Source of the DNA: Phaeobacter gallaeciensis DSM 26640
Lineage (GTDB): Bacteria > Pseudomonadota > Alphaproteobacteria > Rhodobacterales > Rhodobacteraceae
Direction of reading: 5' to 3'
NCBI RefSeq assembly: GCF_000511385.1
Contig: NC_023137.1
Coordinates: forward strand, 743,501-807,500
DNA length: 64,000 nucleotides
Below the pieces are notes generated by a model. The model was not told the DNA's origin. It saw only the letters and a list, made by a program, of their open reading frames with translations, and did not search any database. Positions 35,648 through 45,159 of the stretch are shown here, piece by piece (position 1 is the stretch's first letter; each line of letters opens with the position of its first letter). Both the position numbers and the translations under genes were made by a program.

Positions 35648-36490
35648 ATGGATATACGGTTTCTTGCCAGCCTCGTCGCAACGATAGAGGAGGGATCCCT
35701 GGCGGCGGCGGCGCGCCGGGAGGGGATCACCGCATCGGCGATTTCGCAACGGATCGCGGCGCTGGAGGCTGATATCGGTGTGGGGCTGTTGTGCCGCGCC
35801 GGGCGCGTCATGCAGCCGACGGCGGAGTGCCGTCGCCTGTTACCAAAGATGCGAGAGGTTCTGCGGGCTGAGGCAGAGCTGCGGGGGCAGCTGCGCGGGG
35901 CCACCCTGAGCGGCACGCTGCGGCTTGGGGCTGTGTCAACGGCCATGGGGGATTACGCGGGAGTGATCCTTCGGCACTTGAGGGGGGCTGCGCCGGAGGT
36001 TGCCTTGCAGCTGGTGCCGGGCTCATCGGAAGGGCTTTATACGGCGATGCAGCAAGGGGAGGTGGATGCCGCACTGCTGATTGAGCCACCGTTTGCGCTC
36101 CCCAAAGCCTATATATTCAAAGAGGTGGCCCGCCAGCCCATTGGCTTGTTGCAGGCAGAAGGGGACGGTGAGGGGCTATCTGATGGGGCGCTACCGTTCC
36201 TGATCTACAGCCGCGAGGCCTGGGGTGGGGCGTGCTGTTGGCAGGCGCTGACACAGCGGGTTGAGACGCCGGACATTCTGGCGGAACTGGATGCGCTTGA
36301 GCTGATCGCGCAAATGGTGGCCGAGGGCACCGCACAGGCTGTTGTGCCGCTTTGGCAGGGGCTGCGCAGGCATGCTGGCCTGCGGTTCATCCCTTTTGAC
36401 GGGGAGGCCCGGCGGTTGGGGGTTCTGCTGCATCAGCGCGATGCCGACAGCGCGTTGACAGGGGTGCTGCTGGCGTCCCTAGGCGCCTGA
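35648..36490 (+). CDS. LysR family transcriptional regulator
   Basis: 280-residue LysR-type regulator: N-terminal winged helix-turn-helix (about 1-60; FLASLVATIEEGSLAAAARR, then TASAISQRIAALEADIGVGLL) and a C-terminal periplasmic-binding-like effector domain (from about 90). It is transcribed away from the VOC/dehydrogenase pair over a 92-bp intergenic region with an A/T-rich palindrome, the typical layout for a regulator and its target. Effector unknown. Its stop is only two bases from the end of the convergent rodA gene. Confidence 0.92.
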   Translation: MDIRFLASLVATIEEGSLAAAARREGITASAISQRIAALEADIGVGLLCRAGRVMQPTAECRRLLPKMREVLRAEAELRGQLRGATLSGTLRLGAVSTAMGDYAGVILRHLRGAAPEVALQLVPGSSEGLYTAMQQGEVDAALLIEPPFALPKAYIFKEVARQPIGLLQAEGDGEGLSDGALPFLIYSREAWGGACCWQALTQRVETPDILAELDALELIAQMVAEGTAQAVVPLWQGLRRHAGLRFIPFDGEARRLGVLLHQRDADSALTGVLLASLGA

Positions 36491-36492
36491 TC

Positions 36493-37632
36493 TTAGCGGG
36501 GGCGGTGGATATTCGCGCTTTGCACAAGGCCGAAGGCGCCCATCAGCACCAGCATCACCGAGCCACCATAGGACACCATCGGCAGCGGCACCCCCACCAC
36601 TGGCGCAAGGCCCATCACCATCGACATGTTCACTGCAAAAAACAGGAAGAAGCTGATCGCAATCCCCAATGTGACCAACGACGCAAAGCGGTCCTTGGTG
36701 GCGAGTGCGGTGGCAATGCAGAAGGTGATCACCAGCATATAGATGAACAGCAGGGTAAACCCGCCGATGAAACCGAATTCCTCGGCCAGAGTGGTGAAGA
36801 TGAAATCGGTGTGTTTTTCCGGCAGGAAGTTCAGTCGCGACTGGGTGCCCTGCATGAAGCCGCGCCCTGACCAGCCGCCGGAGCCGAGCGCGATCTTCGA
36901 CTGGGTGATGTGATAGCCCGCCCCGAGCGGGTCCTGTGAGGGATCCAGAAAGGTGTCGATGCGGCGGAACTGGTAGTCCTTCAGCAGTTGCCAGTCGGTG
37001 CCTCGGCTCTTGAACACGGTGGCCACAAGTCCGACACCGGCTCCGATTACAGCGGCGAAATAAGCCCAGTGGACACCGGCCAGGAACATCACACCGCCAC
37101 CGGCCGCCATCAGCAGGATGGAGGTGCCAAGGTCCGGCTGGCGCAGCACCAGAAACGTGGGCAGCAGGATCAGGATGACCGGCAGGATCACCCATTGCGG
37201 ACGCGAGCAGCGTTCCGGCGGCAGCCAGTCGTAATAGGCGGCCAGCAGCATCACCAGCGTGATCTTCATCAGTTCAGATGGTTGCAGGCGCATGAAGCCG
37301 ATATCGATCCAGCGCTGTGCGCCCATGCCGACGGTGCCGAAAAACTCCACCGCCACCAGAAGCAGGACGGAGACCAGATAGGCCAGAACAGAGATATTGC
37401 GCCAGAACCAGATCGGGATCATGGCGACGACCAGCATCACCGACAGGCCCAGAACGAAACGTTTGACCTGCGGCTCCACCCAAGGGGAGAAACTGCCCCC
37501 CGCCACCGAGTAGAGCATCAGAAACCCGACGCTGGCGACGCTGGCTAGTAGCAGAACCAAGGGCCAGTTCAGATAGAGGACCTTGCGCAGGCCAGTGGGA
37601 ACCGATTGTGCGTTATTGGCGAGATAGCTCAT
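36493..37632 (-). CDS. rodA: Rod-shape peptidoglycan glycosyltransferase RodA (MrdB)
   Basis: 379-residue SEDS-family polytopic protein (about ten helices) that polymerises lipid II during cell elongation together with PBP2. SEDS landmarks: WIDIGFMRLQPSELMKI with the catalytic-site region, LRQPDLGTSILL, and the C-terminal GLAPVVGVPLPMVSYGGSVM. The ATG at 37632 is chosen because the upstream extension overlaps mrdA and lacks similarity. Last gene of the mreB-mreC-mreD-mrdA-rodA cluster. Confidence 0.95.
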   Translation of the reverse strand: MSYLANNAQSVPTGLRKVLYLNWPLVLLLASVASVGFLMLYSVAGGSFSPWVEPQVKRFVLGLSVMLVVAMIPIWFWRNISVLAYLVSVLLLVAVEFFGTVGMGAQRWIDIGFMRLQPSELMKITLVMLLAAYYDWLPPERCSRPQWVILPVILILLPTFLVLRQPDLGTSILLMAAGGGVMFLAGVHWAYFAAVIGAGVGLVATVFKSRGTDWQLLKDYQFRRIDTFLDPSQDPLGAGYHITQSKIALGSGGWSGRGFMQGTQSRLNFLPEKHTDFIFTTLAEEFGFIGGFTLLFIYMLVITFCIATALATKDRFASLVTLGIAISFFLFFAVNMSMVMGLAPVVGVPLPMVSYGGSVMLVLMGAFGLVQSANIHRPR

Positions 37633-37657
37633 GCCGATCCTCTCATGCGCGGCGGTC

Positions 37658-39604
37658 TCATGCTTGGTCGCTGCCGCTGTCACGGTTGCGCTGAATGCGC
37701 TCACGTTCCAGACGTTCCTGCAGGGCTTCGATGTTTGTGCGGTCCTTCTTGGGGTAGGCTTCTAGCGGCGGGCTGCCGTCATAAAGCGCCTGCAAAAGCA
37801 CATCGCGCGCAATCGGGGCGGCTGCTTTGGAGCCGCCGCCGCCATGCTCGACCACCACTGCAACGGCAAATTTCGGAGCGTCAGCCGGTGCATAGGCCAC
37901 AAACAGTGCATGGTCGCGGCGTTCCCACGGCAGATCCTCGTTGCGGATCACCCCGGCGGCCCGCTCGGCAGCGGTGATATTGCGCACCTGGCTGGTGCCG
38001 CTTTTGCCGGCCATGCGCATACCGTCCGCAATGATCCGGGAGCGATAGCCGGTGCCGCGCCGCTCATTGCTGACCGAATACATGCCCCGGCGGATGGTGC
38101 GCAGATTGTTTTCATTGACGCCGATTGGGTCGCCCGCGCCGCTGGGCTGTTCCACCCCGTCGATGGATTTCAGCAGGCGCGGGGTAACCGACCGGCCAGT
38201 GGCCAAGCGCGCGGTCATCACCGCCAGCTGCATTGGCGAGGCCAAAAGATAGCCTTGCCCGATGGAGGAGTTCACGGTGTCGCCAACCAGCCAGTCCTGA
38301 CCGTAGGTCTTCGACTTCCATTCCTTGTTCGGGGCGATCCCCTTGGCCACGGCGGACATCGGCAGATCGTGCCGCACGCCAAGGCCGAAGCGTTTTGCCA
38401 TGGCGGAAATCTTGTCGATGCCAACCTTGATGGCGAGGTCGTAGTAATAGACGTCGCAGGAGCTTTTGAGCGAGGTGTTGAGATCCACATGGCCGTGGCC
38501 TGCGCGTTTCCAGCAGTGGAAGCGGCGGCCTGAGACCTCCAGATGGCCCGGACACCAGACAGTGTCTTCGGTGCCGATCAAGCCTTCTTCCAGCGCGGCG
38601 AGGGCGGTGATCATCTTGAAGGTGGATCCCGGCGGATAGGTGCCCTGCACCGATTTATTGGCGAGTGGGCGATAGGGGTCTTCGGTGAGCATCCGGTAGT
38701 CGGCGACCGAGATCCCTCGCACAAACAGATTGGGATCAAAGCTGGGGGAGGAGGCGATGGCGCGTACATCGCCGCTCTCGCAATCAATCACCACGGCGCT
38801 GGCGCTTTCCTTACCCAGGCGGGCCTGAGTGTAATACTGCAAATCCGCATCAACGGTCAGCTGCATATCCGCACCGGCCTCACCCTCGCGTCGGTCCAGC
38901 TCACGCATGACCCGCCCGGTGGCGTTGACCTCAACCCTCTTGGCGCCGGCCTTGCCGCGCAAGACGTCTTCGCGCTTGGCCTCGAACCCGACCTTGCCGA
39001 TCTGGAAGCGCGGGATCATCAGCACCGGCTCGGGGTCTTCCATCTTGCTCAGATCATAGTCGGAGACCGGACCGACGTAACCGACCACATGGGCAAAGTC
39101 TTCCTGCTGGGGATAGACACGGGTCAGGCCAACCTCAGGCGTGATGCCGGGCAGGGCGGGGGCGTTCACGGCGACTTTGGAGATATCGTCCCAGCTGATC
39201 TGATCCGCCAGAGTGATCGGCAGAAACGGCGGTGAGCGGCGCATCTCGGCCATGGCGCGTTCGATATCTTCGGGGTCCAGCGTCAGTAGGCGCGACAGCT
39301 TGTCGATGACGTCACCCACGTCACCTGCGTCCTCCGGCACCACAGTGATCCGGTAGGATTGGGAGTTCTGCGCCAGAATGGTGCCGTTGCGGTCATAAAT
39401 CTGCCCGCGGGCGGGCGGGATCAGGCGCAGGTTGATCCGGTTTTCCTCGGCCAGCAGGCGAAACTGATCTGCCTGATCGACCTGAAGATGGCGCATTCGC
39501 ATTGCAAGACCACCGGCAAAGGCCAGCTGCATCCCCCCTAAAAGCAGGGCGCGGCGGCTGAGTTTGCGATGTGTGGCTTCGACGTCTTTGACGTTGCGTT
39601 TCAT
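37658..39604 (-). CDS. mrdA: Penicillin-binding protein 2 (peptidoglycan transpeptidase MrdA)
   Basis: 648-residue class B PBP. A basic cytoplasmic tail and one helix (RRALLLGGMQLAFAGGLAMR) are followed by a dimerisation domain and the transpeptidase domain with SxxK motif GSTFKM (Ser nucleophile, about residue 320), SSxN-like motif SSCDVYYYD, and KSG motif GKSGTSQV. It cross-links the cell wall during elongation and partners RodA. Its ATG overlaps the mreD stop by one base (TGATG), indicating coupled translation. Confidence 0.95.
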   Translation of the reverse strand: MKRNVKDVEATHRKLSRRALLLGGMQLAFAGGLAMRMRHLQVDQADQFRLLAEENRINLRLIPPARGQIYDRNGTILAQNSQSYRITVVPEDAGDVGDVIDKLSRLLTLDPEDIERAMAEMRRSPPFLPITLADQISWDDISKVAVNAPALPGITPEVGLTRVYPQQEDFAHVVGYVGPVSDYDLSKMEDPEPVLMIPRFQIGKVGFEAKREDVLRGKAGAKRVEVNATGRVMRELDRREGEAGADMQLTVDADLQYYTQARLGKESASAVVIDCESGDVRAIASSPSFDPNLFVRGISVADYRMLTEDPYRPLANKSVQGTYPPGSTFKMITALAALEEGLIGTEDTVWCPGHLEVSGRRFHCWKRAGHGHVDLNTSLKSSCDVYYYDLAIKVGIDKISAMAKRFGLGVRHDLPMSAVAKGIAPNKEWKSKTYGQDWLVGDTVNSSIGQGYLLASPMQLAVMTARLATGRSVTPRLLKSIDGVEQPSGAGDPIGVNENNLRTIRRGMYSVSNERRGTGYRSRIIADGMRMAGKSGTSQVRNITAAERAAGVIRNEDLPWERRDHALFVAYAPADAPKFAVAVVVEHGGGGSKAAAPIARDVLLQALYDGSPPLEAYPKKDRTNIEALQERLERERIQRNRDSGSDQA

Positions 39605-40140
39605 CAGCGGCTTCCCAGGGCTTCTGCCTCCGCGGGGGAGAGTTTGCGCACCCCCAGCAGGCTTTGGCTGATCAGCACGATCAGCGGATAGATCAGCAAT
39701 GTTGCCACCATCTGGATCAGAATCAACCCCAGCGACGGCTGCACCACCCCCAGAACCGCGAGGATCAGCCGGTTGAGCAAGGTCACAGCGGTGATGGTCA
39801 TCGCCACGGTGACCCATTCCCCAATAAAGGCGGTTTCGCGGTGCGGCTGGACCTGCGATTTCAGAAAGCTGCAGGCGAGCACAACCAGAAGCGCCATCAG
39901 CCCCGGTGGCCGTTGAAACAGCAAATCCGCCAGCAGAAATGTCAGGGCAATCAGCAGGGTCGGGACATAGTCAGGGCGGCGAACCGACCAGGCCATGACC
40001 AGCGCCAGCAGCAGATCCGGCGGTGCCCAGCGGGAGGGCAGCGTGTCCAGGGGCAGCAGATGAAAGAACATAACCACCAGGGCCAAGGCGGGAAAGGCCG
40101 CCCGCATGATCCAGATCCGTGCCGGGGCGTTATTCGCCAT
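39604..40140 (-). CDS. mreD: Rod shape-determining protein MreD
   Basis: 178-residue integral membrane protein with about five helices (for example AFPALALVVMFFHLLPL and PPDLLLALVMAWSVRRPD, the latter a typical MreD segment). It bridges MreC to the rest of the elongasome. The start at 40140 lies 11 bp inside the end of mreC, and its stop overlaps the mrdA start. Upstream in-frame ATG at 40164 would add eight residues and is less likely. Confidence 0.9.
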   Translation of the reverse strand: MANNAPARIWIMRAAFPALALVVMFFHLLPLDTLPSRWAPPDLLLALVMAWSVRRPDYVPTLLIALTFLLADLLFQRPPGLMALLVVLACSFLKSQVQPHRETAFIGEWVTVAMTITAVTLLNRLILAVLGVVQPSLGLILIQMVATLLIYPLIVLISQSLLGVRKLSPAEAEALGSR

Positions 40141-41065
40141 TGCCGGCCTCCGCTGCGGCCTCATCGCCCAGACCTTCGGGGCGGGGCTGCGGGATATTGA
40201 TGCCCGGTGCAGGCACCACGAGGCCGCCGGGATCCTTGATCACCTCTGAGCCGTGGTGGCGCAGCACCCGCAGAAATTCGAGCCGCTCATAGTCTGCCGA
40301 CAGGCGCACCCGCAGGCGGCCAAACCGGTCCTGCGTAACCTGCCCGATCAGCAGGCCTGCCGGAAACACATTGCCATCGCCTGAGGTCACAACCCGGTCA
40401 CCGGGGCGGACCAGATCGGGGTTTTCAAGGAAGTCGATCACCGGTGCCGGGCTGTTGTCGCCAGCCACCAGCGTGCTCTGCCCCGAAGGCTGGATCAGCG
40501 CAGGTACCGCACTGGCCGCATCGGTCAGCAGGATCACCCGCGCGGTGTCCTGCCCGGTGCCGGAGATCCGCCCGACAAGGCCGATGCCATCCATCGCCGC
40601 CCAGCCATCGCGCACCCCGTCGCGGGCGCCCACATTCAGGATCACCGACTGGCGAAACGGAGACCCGCTGTCGGCCATCACCACGCCGGTCACATAGGTA
40701 AGACGCGGGTCTAACCGCACATTGTTGAGATCCAGCAGACGGGCGTTTTCCTGCTCCAGCTGCAACGCGGCCTCTTTCCAGGCGCGCATCTGGCGCAATT
40801 CGCTGCGCAATTCCCGGTTCTGTTCGGCAAGCCGCTGATAACTCTGGAAATCGCGGAACAGGTTGATTGCTCCCTCAACCGGGATCATCGCCCAGTCCAT
40901 GCTGGGGACCACAGCATCAACCACCTGCGCGCGGAACCGTTCAACCCGTGGGCTGTCAATGCGCCAAACCAGAAAAATACCCAGCAGGCACAGGCAGACA
41001 ACCCCGGTCAGCAGGCGGCGCAGCGGGGCGGTGTAGTCATCGCGCTGGGACCGATCTTTGGCCAA
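40130..41065 (-). CDS. mreC: Rod shape-determining protein MreC
   Basis: 311-residue bitopic protein: one N-terminal helix (LLTGVVCLCLLGIFLVW), a coiled coil (about 70-110, YQRLAEQNRELRSELRQ) and a periplasmic beta domain (from about 115) with VGRISGTGQDTARVILLTDA and GDRVVTSGDGNVFPAGLLIG. It scaffolds PBP2 and links the wall synthases to MreB. The last ~40 residues are Pro/Glu/Ala-rich. Placed 52 bp after mreB in the same direction. Confidence 0.94.
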   Translation of the reverse strand: MAKDRSQRDDYTAPLRRLLTGVVCLCLLGIFLVWRIDSPRVERFRAQVVDAVVPSMDWAMIPVEGAINLFRDFQSYQRLAEQNRELRSELRQMRAWKEAALQLEQENARLLDLNNVRLDPRLTYVTGVVMADSGSPFRQSVILNVGARDGVRDGWAAMDGIGLVGRISGTGQDTARVILLTDAASAVPALIQPSGQSTLVAGDNSPAPVIDFLENPDLVRPGDRVVTSGDGNVFPAGLLIGQVTQDRFGRLRVRLSADYERLEFLRVLRHHGSEVIKDPGGLVVPAPGINIPQPRPEGLGDEAAAEAGNGE

Positions 41066-41117
41066 GGTGTTCCTTCCCGGCGCCGGGCGTCGACCATCCT
41101 AGAGATGGTCTGGCCGC

Positions 41118-42167
<1,050 letters not shown>

Positions 42168-42244
42168 TTAAGACCCTGTAAAACTGCCACCTGTCCCGCG
42201 ACTCTGCTGAGGGCGGGCTTTATGTCTTATAAGCAGCGCTGAGA

Positions 42245-42290
42245 GGTGGCGAAAGGGCGGATTCGGACCAAAAGGCGCCTTTTCGCCACC
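42245..42290. repeat. 15-bp inverted repeat in the mreB-rlmJ intergenic region
   Basis: GGTGGCGAAAGGGCG (42245-42259) pairs with CGCCTTTTCGCCACC (42276-42290) at 14 of 15 positions plus one G-T, with a 16-nt loop. No T-run follows on either side. It lies 80 bp upstream of the mreB start, in its likely leader or promoter. Could be a leader hairpin or a protein-binding palindrome. Confidence 0.75.
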
Positions 42291-42414
42291 ATCGCAAGGG
42301 TGCCCCATAGGAAAGAAAGGCGCCGGATCCCGCTGGCAGCAGGTCACCTGCCGTTTTGCCGGGATCACGAGGCGAGGGCTTTTGTCTGTAGCCGTTTGCG
42401 GCTAGACGGCTGGG

Positions 42415-43215
42415 ATGCTGTCATATCAACATATCTACCACGCCGGAAATCTGGCGGATGTTCAGAAACACGCGCTGCTGGCGCGGATGCTGGCCTATCT
42501 CACGCGGAAGGACAAACCGCTCAGCTACATGGAGACCCATGCCGGACGCGGGCTCTATCAGTTGGACGCCGCAGAGGCGGTCAAGACCGGCGAGGCCGCG
42601 GCAGGAATCAACCGCCTGCTGGACGGGGCTATGCTGGATGTGGAGCATCCGCTGGCGGAAGCCATCACCCGAACCCGCAGCGCAGACGGCGAGAACGCCT
42701 ATCCCGGCTCCCCCCTGATTGCGGCGCATCTCCTCAGGGCAGAGGACAGTTTGCATTTCGCCGAACTGCACCCACAGGAAAACGCGGCCCTGCGGGAGGC
42801 GCTTTGGCCACATGGGGTGGGGCGGCGCGTCCACGTGCATCAGCAGGACGGGTTCGAGCTGGCGCAATCGCTGGCGCCGCCAACTCCGCGCCGTGGGCTG
42901 ATGCTGATTGACCCAAGTTATGAGGTGAAGCGCGACTATGCGCAGATCCCCGGCCATATCGCCAAGCTGCACCGCAAATGGAACGTCGGGGTGATTGCGC
43001 TGTGGTACCCGATTCTGACCGATGGGACCCATAAGCCGATGCTGACCGCGTTGGAGGCCCAGAACCTGCCGGGTGCGCTGCGCCATGAGGTGCAGTTTCC
43101 GCCCGCTCGCGAGGGCCACCGCATGGTTGGCTCCGGCATGTTCATCGTCAACGCGCCCTACGGTACCGAGGATGAAGCACAGCGGCTGACCAAGCTGTTT
43201 GCAAAGCTGCGTTAG
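42415..43215 (+). CDS. rlmJ: 23S rRNA (adenine(2030)-N6)-methyltransferase RlmJ
   Basis: 266-residue methyltransferase. The family start MLSYQHIYHAGNLADVQKH is unmistakable, and the catalytic N6-adenine motif is present as DPSYE in LMLIDPSYEVKRDY (family: DPPF/DPSYE). It methylates A2030 of 23S rRNA; in some bacteria it is linked to use of external DNA as nutrient (as YhiR/ComJ). A bidirectional terminator separates it from leuA. Confidence 0.95.
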   Translation: MLSYQHIYHAGNLADVQKHALLARMLAYLTRKDKPLSYMETHAGRGLYQLDAAEAVKTGEAAAGINRLLDGAMLDVEHPLAEAITRTRSADGENAYPGSPLIAAHLLRAEDSLHFAELHPQENAALREALWPHGVGRRVHVHQQDGFELAQSLAPPTPRRGLMLIDPSYEVKRDYAQIPGHIAKLHRKWNVGVIALWYPILTDGTHKPMLTALEAQNLPGALRHEVQFPPAREGHRMVGSGMFIVNAPYGTEDEAQRLTKLFAKLR

Positions 43216-43239
43216 ATGCGTGCCCTAACGACTGAGGGC

Positions 43240-43271
43240 AAAAAGGCCACCCGCTTTGGGTGGCCTTTTGT
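43240..43271. terminator. Bidirectional terminator between rlmJ and leuA
   Basis: AAAAGGCCACCC (43241-43252), 5-nt loop, GGGTGGCCTTTT (43258-43269). T-runs are present on both strands, so it serves rlmJ rightward and leuA leftward. Confidence 0.9.
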
Positions 43272-43292
43272 CGGTTTCGTTTCGCGTGCGGC

Positions 43293-44864
43293 TCAGGTGA
43301 TATCCTTGTAGGAAATCTCACGTGTGTCGGCGCCTTCGCCCATCTTGTCGCGACGGATGATCAGCCGGTTCAGCGCGCCGATATAGGCGGCGGCCGAGGC
43401 GACAACCGTGTCGGTGTTGGCGCTTTCGCCGGTGGCGATAACGCCGTCTTCTTCCAGTCGGACAGAGACGGTGGCCTGCGCATCGGTGCCTTCGGTCACC
43501 GCATGGACCTGATAGAGCTGCAGATGCGCGGAGTTCGGGTGGATCTTGCGGATCGCTCTGAAGGCGGCATCAACCGGGCCGTCGCCTTCTGCGGTTTCCG
43601 TTACATCCTTGCCCTCGACCTCCATCTCAAGGGTTGCCTCAGCCGGACCACCGGTGCCGCAGACGACCTTCATGGAGACCAGCTTGAGGTGATCATCCTC
43701 ATCACCACTGGTGCGCATCAGGGCGATGATATCGTCGTCAAACACCTCTTTCTTGCGGTCGGCGAGTTCCTTGAAACGGACAAAGAGATCCTTCAGCTGG
43801 TTGTCGCCCACCTCAAAGCCGAGCTGGCTGAGCTTGTCGCGCAAGGCTGCGCGACCGGAGTGTTTGCCCAAGGGCAGCGAGGTGCCGGCAATGCCCACGT
43901 CCTCGGGCCGCATGATTTCAAAAGTTTCCTTGTTCTTCAGCATACCATCCTGATGGATGCCGCTTTCATGAGCAAAGGCGTTCTTGCCCACGATCGCCTT
44001 GTTCGGCTGCACGACAAAACCAGACACCGTGGAGACCCGGCGCGAGATATGCATGATCTTTTGGGTGTCGATGCCGGTGGTGAAGGGCATAATGTCGTTG
44101 CGCACCTTCAGCGCCATGACGACCTCTTCCAGCGCGGTATTGCCGGCGCGTTCGCCGAGACCATTGATGGTGCATTCAATCTGCCGTGCCCCACCAGCAA
44201 CCGCCGCCAGAGAGTTGGCCGTCGCCATGCCAAGGTCGTTGTGACAATGGGTGGCAAAGATCACGTCATCTGCACCCGGAACTGTTTCGATCAGGCGCTT
44301 GATCAGATCGGCGCTTTCGACCGGGGCGGTATAGCCCACGGTATCAGGGATATTGATGGTGGTTGCACCTGCCTTGATGGCGATTTCGATCACCCGGCAG
44401 AGGTAATCCCACTCCGTGCGCGTGGCATCCATCGGTGACCATTGCACATTGTCGACCAGATTGCGGGCGTGTGTGACCGTCTCGTGGATCTTCTCGGCCA
44501 TCTCATCCTTGGTGAGGTTGGGAATGGCGCGGTGCAGGGGCGAGGTGCCGATAAAAGTGTGGATGCGCGGCTGGGCGGCGCGTTTCACCGCTTCGGCGCA
44601 GCGGTCGATATCTTTGAAATTGGCGCGCGCCAAGCCGCAGATCCGGGAGTTTTTGGAGCGTTCTGCAATCTCGCTCACTGCTTTGAAGTCGCCTTCGGAG
44701 GCAATGGGAAAGCCCGCTTCGATAATATCGACGCCCATGTCGTCGAGCAGCTCGGCAATCTCAAGCTTTTCGTCATGGGTCATGGTTGCGCCGGGGCTCT
44801 GCTCGCCATCGCGCAAAGTGGTGTCGAAGATCAAAACGCGATCTTTGTCAGCTGCGGTCGTCAT
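43293..44864 (-). CDS. leuA: 2-isopropylmalate synthase LeuA
   Basis: 523-residue first committed enzyme of leucine synthesis (2-oxoisovalerate plus acetyl-CoA). The catalytic TIM barrel starts VLIFDTTLRDGEQSPGATM and has HCHNDLGMATANSLAAV for metal binding; the C-terminal LeuA allosteric domain (about 390-510) binds leucine. The ATG at 44864 is used because the enzyme begins a few residues before the barrel; the upstream frame runs through the leader region. Expression is probably set by the leader peptide and hairpins at 44915-45034, feedback by leucine on top of that. Confidence 0.97.
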   Translation of the reverse strand: MTTAADKDRVLIFDTTLRDGEQSPGATMTHDEKLEIAELLDDMGVDIIEAGFPIASEGDFKAVSEIAERSKNSRICGLARANFKDIDRCAEAVKRAAQPRIHTFIGTSPLHRAIPNLTKDEMAEKIHETVTHARNLVDNVQWSPMDATRTEWDYLCRVIEIAIKAGATTINIPDTVGYTAPVESADLIKRLIETVPGADDVIFATHCHNDLGMATANSLAAVAGGARQIECTINGLGERAGNTALEEVVMALKVRNDIMPFTTGIDTQKIMHISRRVSTVSGFVVQPNKAIVGKNAFAHESGIHQDGMLKNKETFEIMRPEDVGIAGTSLPLGKHSGRAALRDKLSQLGFEVGDNQLKDLFVRFKELADRKKEVFDDDIIALMRTSGDEDDHLKLVSMKVVCGTGGPAEATLEMEVEGKDVTETAEGDGPVDAAFRAIRKIHPNSAHLQLYQVHAVTEGTDAQATVSVRLEEDGVIATGESANTDTVVASAAAYIGALNRLIIRRDKMGEGADTREISYKDIT

Positions 44865-44914
44865 GTCGGTATCTTTCTTGTCTGTCCTAAAATCCAATCC
44901 TTGGCGCGCATGCC

Positions 44915-44954
44915 TTCCCCTCTGAGCGGGCGCGCCGGATGGCACGCTCAGAGG
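44915..44954 (-). promoter_or_regulatory. leuA attenuator hairpins
   Basis: On the minus strand CCTCTGAGCG (44954-44945), which includes the leader stop codon, pairs perfectly with CGCTCAGAGG (44928-44919). Overlapping this, GGCGCGC (about 44938-44932) can pair with GCGCGCC (about 44911-44905) further on. The two stems exclude each other, as in transcription or translation attenuation. A long T-run right behind the first stem is missing, so the exact mechanism is open. Confidence 0.65.
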
Positions 44955-45034
44955 CGGATTAGGATCAGTAGGGCGCGCAGATCTGCACCGCGAAACGCGG
45001 TGGCGGAGCGAAGGATATCTGCACGCATGGTCAT
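44948..45034 (-). CDS. leuA leader peptide (attenuation)
   Basis: 28-codon frame starting ATG ACC ATG at 45034, sequence starting MTMRADILRS and ending RALLILIRL followed by TGA. Its last seven residues contain four Leu and two Ile, two of them encoded by the rare CTA codon. The stop codon lies in the 5' arm of the first attenuator stem, so a ribosome stalled for charged tRNA-Leu or finishing the peptide would choose between the two stems. It lies 83 bp before leuA. Too short for usual gene calling; support is from codon content and geometry, not homology. Confidence 0.75.
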   Translation of the reverse strand: MTMRADILRSATAFRGADLRALLILIRL

Positions 45035-45159
45035 GACGCTGAGTTATACAGAGCCGAAGGCGAATGGGAAGACAGAATTTATGTGCACGGGGCCAAAGCT
45101 CGCGACTGTCGCCCATGCGCCCATGTCAGAGGGACCAAAATCAGAAACGATCCCTTGGA

